Positions 33,668 through 42,388 of a DNA stretch of 64,000 nt are shown here, piece after piece. Location of the stretch: assembly GCF_003387075.1 (NCBI RefSeq), contig NZ_QUMQ01000001.1, forward strand, positions 8,060,001 through 8,124,000. Direction: 5' to 3'. The position numbers and the translations under genes are program-made. The stretch's first letter is position 1; each line of letters starts with the position of its first letter. Under the pieces are notes generated by a model. The model ran no database searches. It was not told the origin of the DNA and saw only the letters and a program-made list of their open reading frames with translations. This DNA is from Asanoa ferruginea. Lineage in GTDB: Bacteria; Actinomycetota; Actinomycetes; Mycobacteriales; Micromonosporaceae.

Positions 33668-33673
33668 TACGGT
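33668..33673 (+). promoter_or_regulatory. -10 box of a leaderless LysR gene
   Basis: TACGGT is followed by six bases and the ATG at 33680, without a ribosome-binding site, the leaderless spacing seen repeatedly in this window. Confidence 0.5.
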
Positions 33674-33679
33674 CACGCT

Positions 33680-34663
33680 ATGAACCTGGAGCTGCGGCAC
33701 CTCAGGGTGGTTACCGCCATCGCGGAGACCGGCAGCGTGACCAAGGCCGCCTCCATGCTCGGCCTCGCCCAACCGGCACTTACCGCCCAACTCCAGCGGA
33801 TCGAGCGCGCCCTCGGCGGCCCGCTGTTCGAGCGCGACCGGCGCGGCGCCCGGCCGACCGCGCTCGGCGAGTTGGTGCTCGACCGCGCCCGGGTGCTGCT
33901 CCCGGCGATGAAGGGCCTCCAGGACGAGGCGGCCCGGCTGGCCGGCGGCGACATGGCGATGAGCCGCTACCGGCTCGGCGGCGTCAACAGCCCGATCCTG
34001 GGCCGCCTCGTGCACCGGCTCACCGCCGACCAGCCGACCTCGCAGATCAGCACCTACGTGAGCTGGTCGGTCGACGAGCTGGCCCGGATGATCCTTTCCG
34101 GACGGTTGGACTTCGCGCTCTCCGGCGTCTGCGGCGACGCGGTGCCCAGCGCCGAGCTCGGGCTGGCCTGGCTCGCGATCGCGATCGACCCCGTGTGGGT
34201 GCTGCTGCCCGAGGGGCACGCCCAGGCCACCGCCGACGAGGTCGACCTCGCCGACCTGGCCGAAGAGCGCTGGGTGGCGGCGCCCGGCGACGGCTGCTTC
34301 GGCGACTGCTTCGCGGCCGCCTGCGCGCGCTCCGGATTCACCCCCCGCAAGATGTACGAGACCGACGTGCGCGGCAGCATCGACCTGGTCGAGGCCGGCG
34401 AGGCGATCGCCCTGTGCCAGGCCACCTTCCGCCCCGTGCCGGGGCTGGCCAGCCGGCCGATCAAGGGCTCGCCGCTGCGCTGGCGGCTGCTGCTGGGCTG
34501 GCACCCCGAGTCGCAGGCGGGCCAGTTCGCCGACCGGGTGATCAAACACGCGGCCCTCGGCTACGCCGACATCCTCGACCGCAACGCCCCCTACCGGTCG
34601 TGGCTGGCCACCCACCCGGGCTTCGGCGCGCAGGTCAACCCGGAGTTCGAGCCGGCGGTATGA
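33680..34663 (+). CDS. LysR-family transcriptional regulator
   Basis: A 327-residue LysR protein. The DNA-binding part is ELRHLRVVTAIAETGSVTKAASMLGLAQPALTAQLQRIERALGGPLFERDRRGARPTALG (about 3-62). The effector domain (about 90-300) includes SWSVDELARMILSGRLDFALSGVCG, and a C-terminal tail of about 25 residues extends beyond the usual length. The ATG at 33680 fits a leaderless message. Likely targets are itself and either the divergent DUF998 row or the secreted protease downstream; position alone cannot decide. Confidence 0.9.
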   Translation: MNLELRHLRVVTAIAETGSVTKAASMLGLAQPALTAQLQRIERALGGPLFERDRRGARPTALGELVLDRARVLLPAMKGLQDEAARLAGGDMAMSRYRLGGVNSPILGRLVHRLTADQPTSQISTYVSWSVDELARMILSGRLDFALSGVCGDAVPSAELGLAWLAIAIDPVWVLLPEGHAQATADEVDLADLAEERWVAAPGDGCFGDCFAAACARSGFTPRKMYETDVRGSIDLVEAGEAIALCQATFRPVPGLASRPIKGSPLRWRLLLGWHPESQAGQFADRVIKHAALGYADILDRNAPYRSWLATHPGFGAQVNPEFEPAV

Positions 34664-34670
34664 GCCAGGT

Positions 34671-34680
34671 GGTATATACC
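34671..34680. promoter_or_regulatory. GGTATATACC palindrome upstream of the protease gene
   Basis: A perfect 10-bp AT-centred palindrome lies 69 bases before the protease start, in the 85-bp gap after the LysR stop. It may be an operator or part of the promoter. Confidence 0.35.
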
Positions 34681-34748
34681 GACATCGATTTTCCGTAGCT
34701 ACGTTGACGGTGCTTTCCACGCTCCCTTACGCCCCCGAGGAGTGCACC

Positions 34749-36224
34749 GTGAACCGTCTTCTCGCCGGCCTCGCCGCAGCCACCCTGCTGCCGGCCGGCA
34801 TCACCGTAGCCCTGGCCGCACCGGCCATGGCGAAACCGGCACCGGCACCCGCGCCGGCGCCCGCCGAGGCCGCCTCGCCGGCCATGCTCGCCGCGCTGCA
34901 GCGCGACCTCGGCCTCACCGCCGACCAGGCCCGGGTCCGGATCGCCAAGGACGACGCGGCCAGCCGCACCGAAGCCCGGCTGCGCAAGTCGCTCGGCGGC
35001 GCGTTCGGCGGCGCCTACCTCACCCCGTCCGGGACGTTCGTGGTCAACGTGACGTCGTCGGCCCGGGCCGGCGAGGTCACCGCGGCCGGCGCCACCGCGA
35101 AGGTGGTCGGCCGTAGTGAGGCGTCGCTCGACGCTCTCAAGACCAAGCTCGACCGGACCGGCGCGCCGGCTGCCAGCGTCGCCGGCTGGTATGTCGACGT
35201 CACCACCAACAAGGTCGTCGTGCTGGCGCGCGGCGGCACCGCGGCGGCGCAACGGCTCGTGCGCTCCAGTGGTGTCGACGCTGCCGCGGTCGCGATCGTC
35301 GCCTCGACCGAGGCGCCGCGCCCGCTCTACGACGTCCGCGGCGGCGACGCCTACTACATGGGCGGCGGGCGCTGCTCAGTCGGCCTGTCGGTCAACGGCG
35401 GCTTCGTCACCGCCGGCCACTGTGGCACGCCGGGCACCGCGGCACAGGGCTACAACCAGGTCGCCATGGGTACGTTCCAGGGCTCCTCGTTCCCCGGCAA
35501 CGACTACGCGTGGGTGTCGGTCAACAGCAACTGGACCCCGCAGCCGTGGGTCAACAACTACAGCGGCGGCAACGTGACCGTGGCCGGCTCCACCGAAGCG
35601 GCCGTCGGCGCGGCGATCTGCCGCTCCGGTTCCACCACCGGCTGGCACTGCGGCACGGTCGGCGCCAAGAACCAGACGGTCAACTACTCGCAGGGTTCGG
35701 TCAGCGGCCTGACCCGCACCAACGTGTGTGCCGAGCCCGGCGACTCGGGCGGCGGCTGGATGAGCGGCCAGCAGGGCCAGGGCGTCACCTCCGGTGGGTC
35801 CGGCAACTGCAGCAGCGGCGGCACCACCTACTTCCAGCCGGTCAACGAGATCCTCTCGGCGTACGGCCTGACGCTGCGCACCTCCGGTGGTGGCGGCAAC
35901 CCGCCGCCGACCGGGTGCACCGGCTACGAGTTCACCGTCAGCGGCTCGCTCTCCTCCGGCGGCGCCGTCTACCAGCCGAACGGCAGCTACTACTACTCGT
36001 CGCTGTCGGGCACGCACCGCGCCTGCCTGGACGGCCCGACCGGCACGGACTTCGACCTCTACCTCCAGAAGTGGAATGGCTCGGCCTGGGCGACGGTGGC
36101 CGAGGGCAGCACGGCGGCGGCCGACGAGACGGTCTCCTACAACGGCACGGCCGGCTACTACCGCTACCAGGTGCACGCCTACAGCGGCTCCGGCAGCTAC
36201 TCGCTGGGCTACTCGAACCCGTAG
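34749..36224 (+). CDS. Secreted streptogrisin-like S1 protease with C-terminal PPC-like domain
   Basis: A 491-residue exported serine protease. A signal peptide (about 1-28, ending APAMA) is followed by an Ala/Pro linker and an alpha-lytic-type pro-region (about 40-190, LQRDLGLTADQARVRIAKDDAA...). The S1 domain has the triad His224 in TAGHCG, Asp252 in NDYAWVSV and Ser333 in GDSGGGW, with cysteines placed as in streptogrisins. After a GGGNPPPTG linker, about 395-491 forms a beta-rich domain like PPC domains (TDFDLYLQKWNGSAWATVAEGS). Streptogrisin relatives need their pro-region to fold. The GTG at 34749 was chosen as the signal peptide start. Confidence 0.93.
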   Translation: MNRLLAGLAAATLLPAGITVALAAPAMAKPAPAPAPAPAEAASPAMLAALQRDLGLTADQARVRIAKDDAASRTEARLRKSLGGAFGGAYLTPSGTFVVNVTSSARAGEVTAAGATAKVVGRSEASLDALKTKLDRTGAPAASVAGWYVDVTTNKVVVLARGGTAAAQRLVRSSGVDAAAVAIVASTEAPRPLYDVRGGDAYYMGGGRCSVGLSVNGGFVTAGHCGTPGTAAQGYNQVAMGTFQGSSFPGNDYAWVSVNSNWTPQPWVNNYSGGNVTVAGSTEAAVGAAICRSGSTTGWHCGTVGAKNQTVNYSQGSVSGLTRTNVCAEPGDSGGGWMSGQQGQGVTSGGSGNCSSGGTTYFQPVNEILSAYGLTLRTSGGGGNPPPTGCTGYEFTVSGSLSSGGAVYQPNGSYYYSSLSGTHRACLDGPTGTDFDLYLQKWNGSAWATVAEGSTAAADETVSYNGTAGYYRYQVHAYSGSGSYSLGYSNP

Positions 36225-36240
36225 TTCACCGCAACACCGC

Positions 36241-36272
36241 CCCGTCCGCCGCGATCATCCGCGGCGGGCGGG
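36241..36272. terminator. Hairpin terminator after the protease gene
   Basis: Arms CCCGTCCGCCGCG and CGCGGCGGGCGGG pair over 12 of 13 positions (one T/G) around an ATCATC loop, shortly after the protease stop. The following gene has its own -10 box within its end. Confidence 0.7.
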
Positions 36273-36286
36273 GTAGGTTGCGAATC

Positions 36287-36505
36287 ATGAGCGACCACGA
36301 GAACGCGCGCCGCGCCGCCGCCGCGCACACCGAGGCGTCCCGCGAGATCGAAGCGTTCCTGCGCCGGGTGCCCGAGCTTCCGGAGCCGCAGCACATCATC
36401 GAGTTCGCCGCGCTGCTCGCCCGCGAGGAAGAGGTCCGCGCCGAGCGGCAGGACGCCCTGGACGCGTTCGGCCTGAGCACGCCCAGCATCGACGAGGAGC
36501 CCTGA
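36287..36505 (+). CDS. Small helical protein of unknown function
   Basis: A 72-residue soluble protein (MSDHENARRAAAAHTEASRE...), predicted mostly helical, with an acidic tail ending IDEEP. It has no signal peptide and no recognised motif. TAGGTT at 36274-36279 lies seven bases before the ATG, fitting a leaderless start. A PIN/NYN-like protein gene begins 13 bases after its stop, so the two are probably translated from one message; a partner or inhibitor role is possible but unproven. Confidence 0.65.
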   Translation: MSDHENARRAAAAHTEASREIEAFLRRVPELPEPQHIIEFAALLAREEEVRAERQDALDAFGLSTPSIDEEP

Positions 36506-36518
36506 GGTCGCGCCGCTG

Positions 36519-36884
36519 GTGGTGGTCGACGTCGCCAACGTGATGGGCTCCCGGCCCGACGGCTGGTGGCGCGACCGTGCGGCCGCGGCGACCCGCATCC
36601 GCGACGACCTGGCCGCCGCGGTCGCCGCCGGGCATCCGATCGGCGACCTTCCGCCGCCGGTCGAGGTGGTGCTCGTCGTCGAGGGCCGGGCCGGCGGGGT
36701 CGGCCCGGTGCCCGGGGTCGAGGTGGTCTCCGCCCCGGGCTCGGGAGACGACGCGATCGTCGACGTGGTCCGCGATCGCGGCCAGGACCGGCCGGTCGTG
36801 GTGGTCACCGCCGACCGCGAACTACGCGGCCGGGTGGCCGCCCTGGGCGCGACCGTGCACGGCCCCCGCTGGTTGCGGCCTTAG
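36519..36884 (+). CDS. PIN/NYN-like putative nuclease
   Basis: A 121-residue protein often given loose names such as NTP pyrophosphohydrolase in related genomes. What is visible fits a PIN/NYN nuclease fold better: VVVDVANVMGSRPDGWW (Asp and Asn after a first strand), VEVVLVVEGRA, a GSGDDAIVDVVRD stretch with paired Asp, and VVVVTADRELRGRVAALGATVHGPRWL as the last strand and loop. In such enzymes these acidic residues hold Mg for RNA cleavage. It follows the small 72-residue gene closely. Its TAG overlaps the stop of the opposing GH3 gene (TTAG). Confidence 0.7.
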   Translation: MVVDVANVMGSRPDGWWRDRAAAATRIRDDLAAAVAAGHPIGDLPPPVEVVLVVEGRAGGVGPVPGVEVVSAPGSGDDAIVDVVRDRGQDRPVVVVTADRELRGRVAALGATVHGPRWLRP

Positions 36885-39223
36885 GCGCGGTAGCCCTGGG
36901 TGAAACGCGACGCGTCGAGCTTGAGCAGATCCTCGTCGGGGACTAGGGGCGCGAGGGCGGGATCGTCGGGCAGGTCGATGCTCGTGCTCACGCGGATGTC
37001 GCGCGACGACGCGCCCACCTCGATGACGAACTCGCCGCCTTCCCGGCGCCAGGCGCCGAACCGGCCGTCGCCACGGTCGGCCGCGACGTCCCAGTACGCG
37101 AAATCGCGACTGTCGAGATCGAAGCCGACCCGGGCGCTCTCGCCCGGTGCGAGCGCCACCTTCTCGAAGCCACGGAGCTCGCGGACGGGTCGGCGGACCG
37201 CGGCGTCAGGATCCCCGACGTAGAGCTGCACAACCTCGCGGCCGGCGACCGCACCGGTGTTGGTGACGGTGCACGAGACGCGGACGGCACCGGCGGCGGC
37301 ATCGGCGATGTCGACGTCGAGGTCCGCGTAGGTGAAGGTCGTGTAGGACAGGCCGTGTCCGAACGGATAACGCACCGCGCGACGGAGCGCGTCATACCAG
37401 CGGTATCCGATGAACACCCCTTCGCCGTAGAGCACGGTGCCGCGTTCGCCGGTCCAGGTCACGTAACCGGGAGCGTCCTCGACCACCAGGGGGAACGTCT
37501 CGGCGACCTTTCCGGAGGGGTTGACGCGGCCCAACAGGACGTCGACGACGGCGCCGGCTCCGGCCTGCCCGGGCAGCCACGCCTCGACGATCGCGTCGAC
37601 CCGGTCGTGCCACGGATCCATGGTCACGGCCGACCCGTTGGACAGCACCACGACGAGTGCGGCGCCGGTTCGTTCGCGAAGATCGGCCAGCTTCCCGATG
37701 AGCGCGACCTGATCGGTGGGGAGCGCGAGCGTCGTGCGGTCGTCGGCCTCCTGCTCGAACGCGAGCGGCAGGCCGGCGAACACGACGATGACGTCGGCGT
37801 CCGAAGCGGCGACGACGGCCTCGTCGATGAGCCGGCGGGCCTGCGCCGAGAGCGGCCCGGCGGCGACCACCTCGGCGGCGGCGGCCATCCGCAGCGCTTC
37901 GGCGAGTGCGGCCGACCGGCGCGCCGGTCCCCGGCCGTCGTCGACGAACGGCGCGTCGTGTGCGGCCAGATAGGCGCCGATGTCGTCCTGGTAGGCGTTC
38001 TTGGGCGCGTGGACGTATCCGGGCGCGTAGCCGAGCCGGTCGCCGAACTCGTCGTTCAGCAGGTCGAGTGCGTTGTCGACGCGCGTCGGGTCGACCCCCG
38101 ACGAACCGCCGCCCTGGATCCGGGCGTGCGCGGCGAACGCGCCGATCACCGCGACGCGGCGGCCGGACTCGAGCGGCAGGGGGGCGGAACCGCCAGGGCC
38201 GGTCTCGTTGCGCAGCAGCGTCACCGCACCGGCGGCGGCTTCCCGCGCGAGCTCGTGGTGCTGGTCGGCGTGCAGGAGGGCGAGCTGCTCGCCGGACAGT
38301 CGATCCCCGGGCCGCACGCCCAGGTCCATGATCGGCCCGTTCACCCGGTCGGGGCCCGGGTAGGCGCGGGCGACCAGGCGCAGGACGCGGCGGGCCGCGG
38401 CGTCGACGACGCTCTCGTCGAGCTCACCGGACCGGACGGCGGCCACGACCTCCGCGTCGGTCACCCCGCCGGTGCCGGGCATCTCGAGGTCGAGCCCCGC
38501 CGCCAGCGCGCGTACGCGGTGGTGGACGGCGTTCCAGTCGGAGACGACGAGCCCGTCGTATTTCCAGTCGTCGCGCAGCACGTCGTTGAGCAGCCACCGG
38601 TTCTCGGATGCGTGCACACCGTGCAGGCGGTTGTAGGAGCACATCACCGTCCAGGGATCCGCGGTCGTCACGACGCGTTCGAACGCGGCGAGGTAGGTCT
38701 CGCGCAGCGTGCGCTCGTCGGCCTCGACCGAGATGCGGGTCCGCTCGATCTCCTGGTTGTTGGCGGCGAAGTGCTTGAGGGACGCTCCGACACCGACCGA
38801 CTGCACGCCCTCGACATACGCGGCACCGAGCTCGCCGGACAGCAGCGCGTCCTCGGAGAAGTATTCGAAGTTGCGCCCGCACAACGGTGACCGCTTCATG
38901 TTGACGCCCGGGCCGAGCACGACCTGCACGCCCTGCGCCCGAGCCTCCTCCCCGATCGCCGCCGCCACCCGCCGGGTCAGGTCGCGATCCCAGGAGGCGC
39001 CCATCGCGGACGCGGTCGGGAAGCCCGTGGCGGGCACCCAGACCATGTCGATGCCGGTCTCCTTGCGCAGCCCGTGCGGGCCGTCGCCGACCTCGATCGC
39101 GGGGAGGCCGACACGGTCGATCGTCTCGGTGTACCAGTCATCGTGGCCCGAGAGCAGCGATGCCTTCTCCTCCAGGGTCAGGGTGGCGAGCACGGCGTCG
39201 ACGTCGAACGGGGCAGTGGTCAT
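36881..39223 (-). CDS. Glycoside hydrolase family 3, beta-glucosidase type
   Basis: A 780-residue cytoplasmic enzyme (no signal peptide). The GH3 N-terminal barrel spans about 10-290, with the substrate-binding KHFAANNQE (150-158) and the nucleophile Asp229 in GLVVSDWNAVH. The C-terminal alpha/beta domain runs about 330-580, and a fibronectin-III-like domain (about 660-745) contains YPFGHGLSYTTFTYADL before it. This layout is that of bacterial beta-glucosidases. It is the last gene of the sugar operon and probably cleaves the imported oligosaccharide inside the cell. Its exact linkage preference (glucoside, xyloside, other) is open. Confidence 0.93.
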   Translation of the reverse strand: MTTAPFDVDAVLATLTLEEKASLLSGHDDWYTETIDRVGLPAIEVGDGPHGLRKETGIDMVWVPATGFPTASAMGASWDRDLTRRVAAAIGEEARAQGVQVVLGPGVNMKRSPLCGRNFEYFSEDALLSGELGAAYVEGVQSVGVGASLKHFAANNQEIERTRISVEADERTLRETYLAAFERVVTTADPWTVMCSYNRLHGVHASENRWLLNDVLRDDWKYDGLVVSDWNAVHHRVRALAAGLDLEMPGTGGVTDAEVVAAVRSGELDESVVDAAARRVLRLVARAYPGPDRVNGPIMDLGVRPGDRLSGEQLALLHADQHHELAREAAAGAVTLLRNETGPGGSAPLPLESGRRVAVIGAFAAHARIQGGGSSGVDPTRVDNALDLLNDEFGDRLGYAPGYVHAPKNAYQDDIGAYLAAHDAPFVDDGRGPARRSAALAEALRMAAAAEVVAAGPLSAQARRLIDEAVVAASDADVIVVFAGLPLAFEQEADDRTTLALPTDQVALIGKLADLRERTGAALVVVLSNGSAVTMDPWHDRVDAIVEAWLPGQAGAGAVVDVLLGRVNPSGKVAETFPLVVEDAPGYVTWTGERGTVLYGEGVFIGYRWYDALRRAVRYPFGHGLSYTTFTYADLDVDIADAAAGAVRVSCTVTNTGAVAGREVVQLYVGDPDAAVRRPVRELRGFEKVALAPGESARVGFDLDSRDFAYWDVAADRGDGRFGAWRREGGEFVIEVGASSRDIRVSTSIDLPDDPALAPLVPDEDLLKLDASRFTQGYRA

Positions 39224-39243
39224 CGGGTTTCCTTAGAGACAAA

Positions 39244-40245
39244 TCAGGTGCTGAGGAAGTCGTGGGGGTGGGCGTCGCGTACGCGGGTGAGCAGGTCCGG
39301 GCCGATGACGGTGCCGCCTTCGGCCAGCGCGTCGAGCACGACTCCGCTCAGCGGTGAGGCGTCGGCGACCACCACGCGCGCGGCCGGCGCGATCCGGCCC
39401 AGCTCGGCGGTGAGCGCGGCGCGCATCGCCGGGTGCTCCGACGTGGCGACCGAACCGTTGAGCAGCACCGGCAGCTCGCCGGACGCCAGGTCGACGCCGA
39501 CCCGGGTGGCGCACCACTGGGCATACCGCGCGAAGGCTGCCGCCTGGGTGTCGACGATGTCGCGAGCGACCGCGTCGCCCGCGTCGGCCGCGGCGAGCAC
39601 GAGCCGGGCGGCCCGCCACAGGTCCGTCGCCGGTCGCGCGCCGAACCTGCGCGTGAACGCGTGGCGCAGCTCCCAGCCGTCGGCGACGCCGTACAACGTG
39701 CACAGCTCTTCGGTCAGGGCCGTTGCCGGGCCGATGCCCATCCAGGCCTGGCACACCGCTTTGAGGGCGGAATTGCCGAGTCCGCTGCCACCGAGGTGGT
39801 CGAACACGAAGAAGCCGGAGCATTCCTCGCGGCCGTCCTTCGCCCGGGCGGCGACGGCGGGACCGGTGCCGACGGCGATCGACACCGCGACGCCCGACCC
39901 GTCGAGCAGCCGCAGGGACGCGAACGCGTCGTTCTTGACGCTCCAGCGGCCCATGTCGCCGAGCCGTTCACGGACGTGGCCGTCCCAGAACTCGGCGTCC
40001 TCGGGGTAGTCGACGCCGGCGATCCGGAACGCCGCCGACGCGACGTCGCCGGGCGTGGTCCCGGCGTCGGCCAGGGCGGCGTCAACCGCGCCGAACACGG
40101 ACGAGATCGCCTCGGGAACGCTCGCGGCGCCGTAGATGTCGCCGTTTCCGCCGCGGCCGCGCCCCAGGACGGTGCCCTCGGCGTCGGTGACGAGGGCGAC
40201 CGTCTTGGAGTTTCCGGCGTCGACCGCCAGGTAGGCACGCTTCAC
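39244..40245 (-). CDS. BadF/BcrAD-type sugar kinase (N-acetylglucosamine-kinase-like)
   Basis: A 333-residue ASKHA-fold ATPase. Phosphate 1 is LAVDAGNSKTVALVTD (about 6-21), then GRGRGGNGDIYGAASV and GVAVSIAVGTGPAVAAR as the sugar and phosphate 2 region, FDHLGGSGLGNSALKAVC, and LPVLLNGSVATSEHPAM as the adenosine region. This is the pattern of the BadF family that includes N-acetylglucosamine and other amino-sugar kinases. Its GTG start overlaps the TGA of the GH4 gene (GTGA). With the NagB-family enzyme upstream it suggests amino-sugar or glucoside phosphorylation after uptake. Confidence 0.88.
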   Translation of the reverse strand: MKRAYLAVDAGNSKTVALVTDAEGTVLGRGRGGNGDIYGAASVPEAISSVFGAVDAALADAGTTPGDVASAAFRIAGVDYPEDAEFWDGHVRERLGDMGRWSVKNDAFASLRLLDGSGVAVSIAVGTGPAVAARAKDGREECSGFFVFDHLGGSGLGNSALKAVCQAWMGIGPATALTEELCTLYGVADGWELRHAFTRRFGARPATDLWRAARLVLAAADAGDAVARDIVDTQAAAFARYAQWCATRVGVDLASGELPVLLNGSVATSEHPAMRAALTAELGRIAPAARVVVADASPLSGVVLDALAEGGTVIGPDLLTRVRDAHPHDFLST

Positions 40246-41543
40246 TTGAGCAGCCGCTCCGGGAGGTAGGCGCGGTGGGCGTAGGCCATCTCGTCGTAGA
40301 GCTCCTCGGCGACCGCGAGCGTGGGCACCATCGGGTTCGCCGCGAGCGCGCGGATCCCGTCGGCCCGGTTGCCCTTCCACGCGGCCTCGGCGGCGAGGTA
40401 CTGGAACTCGGCGAGCTGCTGCACGAGCCCGCGGACGGCGTGCGGGAGCGGCTTCTGGGGCAGCGGCCGGACGCCCTGCCCGTCGACCTCGCACCACACC
40501 TCGACGACGACGTCGTCGTCGAACCCCGGCAGCGCGCCGCCGACGTTCGGAAGGTTGACGGGCAACCGGGCGCTCTTGTCGTTGTAGTAGGCGCTCATCA
40601 CGTCGATCGCGAGCTCGAGTTCGTGGATGCCGCCGCGGGAGCGGGCCGGGTCCAGCTCCGGGACGTCGACCGCCATCTGCTCCTCGTAGTGCTGCCAGTA
40701 GCCCGGCAGCGCGGCGAGCAGGTCTTCGGCGCGGGTCGTGCGGGCGCCCTGGAGCTCCCGCAGCACCTCCTCGCGGAAGTAGTAGTACTGGAAGTAGTCG
40801 GCCGGCACCGAGCGCATGGTCGTCGTCAGGCGCAGCATCCGCTTGGCGTGGACGCTGAGCGTCGGGTCGTCCTTGCGTGCCTCCCACGCCTGGTCGAGCA
40901 GGGGCATCAGGTCCTGGCCCTCGTAGGTGTGCTCGTAGGACCAGCAGTTGTGGTTGACGCCGGCCATCACGATGTCGGCCTTGTCGGGGTCGAGGCCGGC
41001 GGCGCGCAGCACGGTCTTCGGGAACACGATCGGGCCCTCGCACATCGACCAGATCGTGCGGTCGGTGAACCGCGTCACCGCCTGCGACACGATGTTCACC
41101 GGGTTGGTGTAGTTGAAGATCACCGCGTTCGGCGCGACCGCGTCGAGGTCGCGGATGATGTCCTCGTAGATGTGGATCGAGCGCAGCGACATGAAGAACC
41201 CGCCCGGTCCCTGCGTCTCCTGGCCGATGACGCCGTGCTTGAGCGGGATGCGCTCGTCGAGGGCCCGCGCGGCGAAGTCGCCCGGGCGAAAGCTCGCGAG
41301 GACGGCGTCGGCGTCGGTCAGCGCGGCCCGCCGGTCGGTGGTCGCGGAGATGGTGATGTCGAGGCCCTGCGCCTTAGCCAGCTTCCGGGCGATGGTCTCC
41401 ACGGCTTGCAGACGCTCCGGGTTCACGTCCTGGATGACGATCTCCGAGCCGTCGAACTCCTTGCCGTGCGACAGGATGGACGCCATGGTCCCCGCGCCGC
41501 GCGACGATCCGCCGCCGATGTAGACGAGCTTGATGGCTGCCAT
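40242..41543 (-). CDS. Glycoside hydrolase family 4 (NAD- and Mn-dependent)
   Basis: A 433-residue GH4 enzyme. The Rossmann NAD site is KLVYIGGGSSRGAG (5-18). NYTNPVNIVSQAV follows, and the metal site is built from Cys168 in SMCEGP and His198 in GVNHNCW. GH4 enzymes split glycosidic bonds by oxidation and elimination, often on 6-phospho-glycosides; the CEGP type includes 6-phospho-beta-glucosidases. Here no PTS is present, so the substrate might be phosphorylated by the neighbouring kinase or not at all. It ends in a 4-base overlap with the kinase gene. Confidence 0.92.
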   Translation of the reverse strand: MAAIKLVYIGGGSSRGAGTMASILSHGKEFDGSEIVIQDVNPERLQAVETIARKLAKAQGLDITISATTDRRAALTDADAVLASFRPGDFAARALDERIPLKHGVIGQETQGPGGFFMSLRSIHIYEDIIRDLDAVAPNAVIFNYTNPVNIVSQAVTRFTDRTIWSMCEGPIVFPKTVLRAAGLDPDKADIVMAGVNHNCWSYEHTYEGQDLMPLLDQAWEARKDDPTLSVHAKRMLRLTTTMRSVPADYFQYYYFREEVLRELQGARTTRAEDLLAALPGYWQHYEEQMAVDVPELDPARSRGGIHELELAIDVMSAYYNDKSARLPVNLPNVGGALPGFDDDVVVEVWCEVDGQGVRPLPQKPLPHAVRGLVQQLAEFQYLAAEAAWKGNRADGIRALAANPMVPTLAVAEELYDEMAYAHRAYLPERLLK

Positions 41544-41558
41544 GTGAATCAGTTCCTT

Positions 41559-42350
41559 TCAGCGACCGGCGGCGGCGCGGTCGGCGATGAGCGTGGGGTT
41601 CTTGCATTCGACGACCACGGTGGCCGGCCAGTCCGGTTCGTACGCCTCAGCGCCGGCGATGCGCGCGTACGCGGCACGCTTGTGCTCACCGCAGATGATC
41701 ATGACCACCTCACGCGAGGTCGCGGCGATCGTGTCGACGCCGACGGTCACGCCGTGCGTGGGCACCATGTCGAGGCGCGTGAACTCCGGAAAGGTCGACA
41801 TGTTGTCGCGCCTCGTCGCCTCACCGAGCGGCGTGACGTGCGTGCGTGCGTCGCGGGGTGTGCCGGGCTGGTTGAACGCGATGTGTCCGTCACCGGCGCC
41901 GCTGGCGAGCAGGAACAGGTCGATCCCGCCGGCCGCCTCGATGCGCGCGTCGTAGGCCGCCGGGTCGGCGGGATCGGGCGTCCAGATCTCGGTCGGCGCG
42001 ACCGTGCCGGCCTGGGCACACGCCGCGGCGATCGGGCCGAGGATCCGCCGGTGCGCGAACCCGACGCACGAGTAGGACAGCTCCGGGTCGACGCGGTCGA
42101 AGGCACCGCCGGCGCCGGGCACGACGTATTCGTCCATCATCACGATGACCAGCCGCGACAGGTCCGCGCCGCGCGCGGCGTGGCGGGCCAGGGCCTGGTA
42201 GGTCGGCTTCGCGGTGCGGCCGCTGGGGCAGCCGAGCAGGAACTGGTCGCGATCGGTCGCGGCGATGCGATCGAGGATCGTCGCGGCGACGTCGTCGCCG
42301 ACGGCGTCGGCGTCGGGCAGGACAGTGGGATGCAGAGACAAGGCTTTCAC
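41559..42350 (-). CDS. NagB-family sugar-phosphate isomerase/deaminase
   Basis: A 263-residue protein of the glucosamine-6-phosphate deaminase/6-phosphogluconolactonase fold. It keeps VIVMMDEYVVPG (Asp73, Glu74) and GAGDGHIAFNQPGTP (Asp154, His156), matching the catalytic loop of NagB, and a phosphate loop in CPSGRTAKPTY. The lid region differs from E. coli NagB, so the substrate may be another amino- or keto-sugar phosphate. GTG 42350 is preceded by AAGAGGAA. It lies between the transporter genes and GH4 in the operon. Confidence 0.88.
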   Translation of the reverse strand: MKALSLHPTVLPDADAVGDDVAATILDRIAATDRDQFLLGCPSGRTAKPTYQALARHAARGADLSRLVIVMMDEYVVPGAGGAFDRVDPELSYSCVGFAHRRILGPIAAACAQAGTVAPTEIWTPDPADPAAYDARIEAAGGIDLFLLASGAGDGHIAFNQPGTPRDARTHVTPLGEATRRDNMSTFPEFTRLDMVPTHGVTVGVDTIAATSREVVMIICGEHKRAAYARIAGAEAYEPDWPATVVVECKNPTLIADRAAAGR

Positions 42351-42388
42351 TGGTTCCTCTTGCGGGTGGGGCAAAGCTGCGGGCACGG

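Noticed and set aside
39244-41043. A 599-residue N-terminally extended kinase
   Set aside because: The extra N-terminal part is an out-of-frame reading of the GH4 gene and has composition typical of a shadow frame. The true start overlaps the GH4 stop as GTGA.
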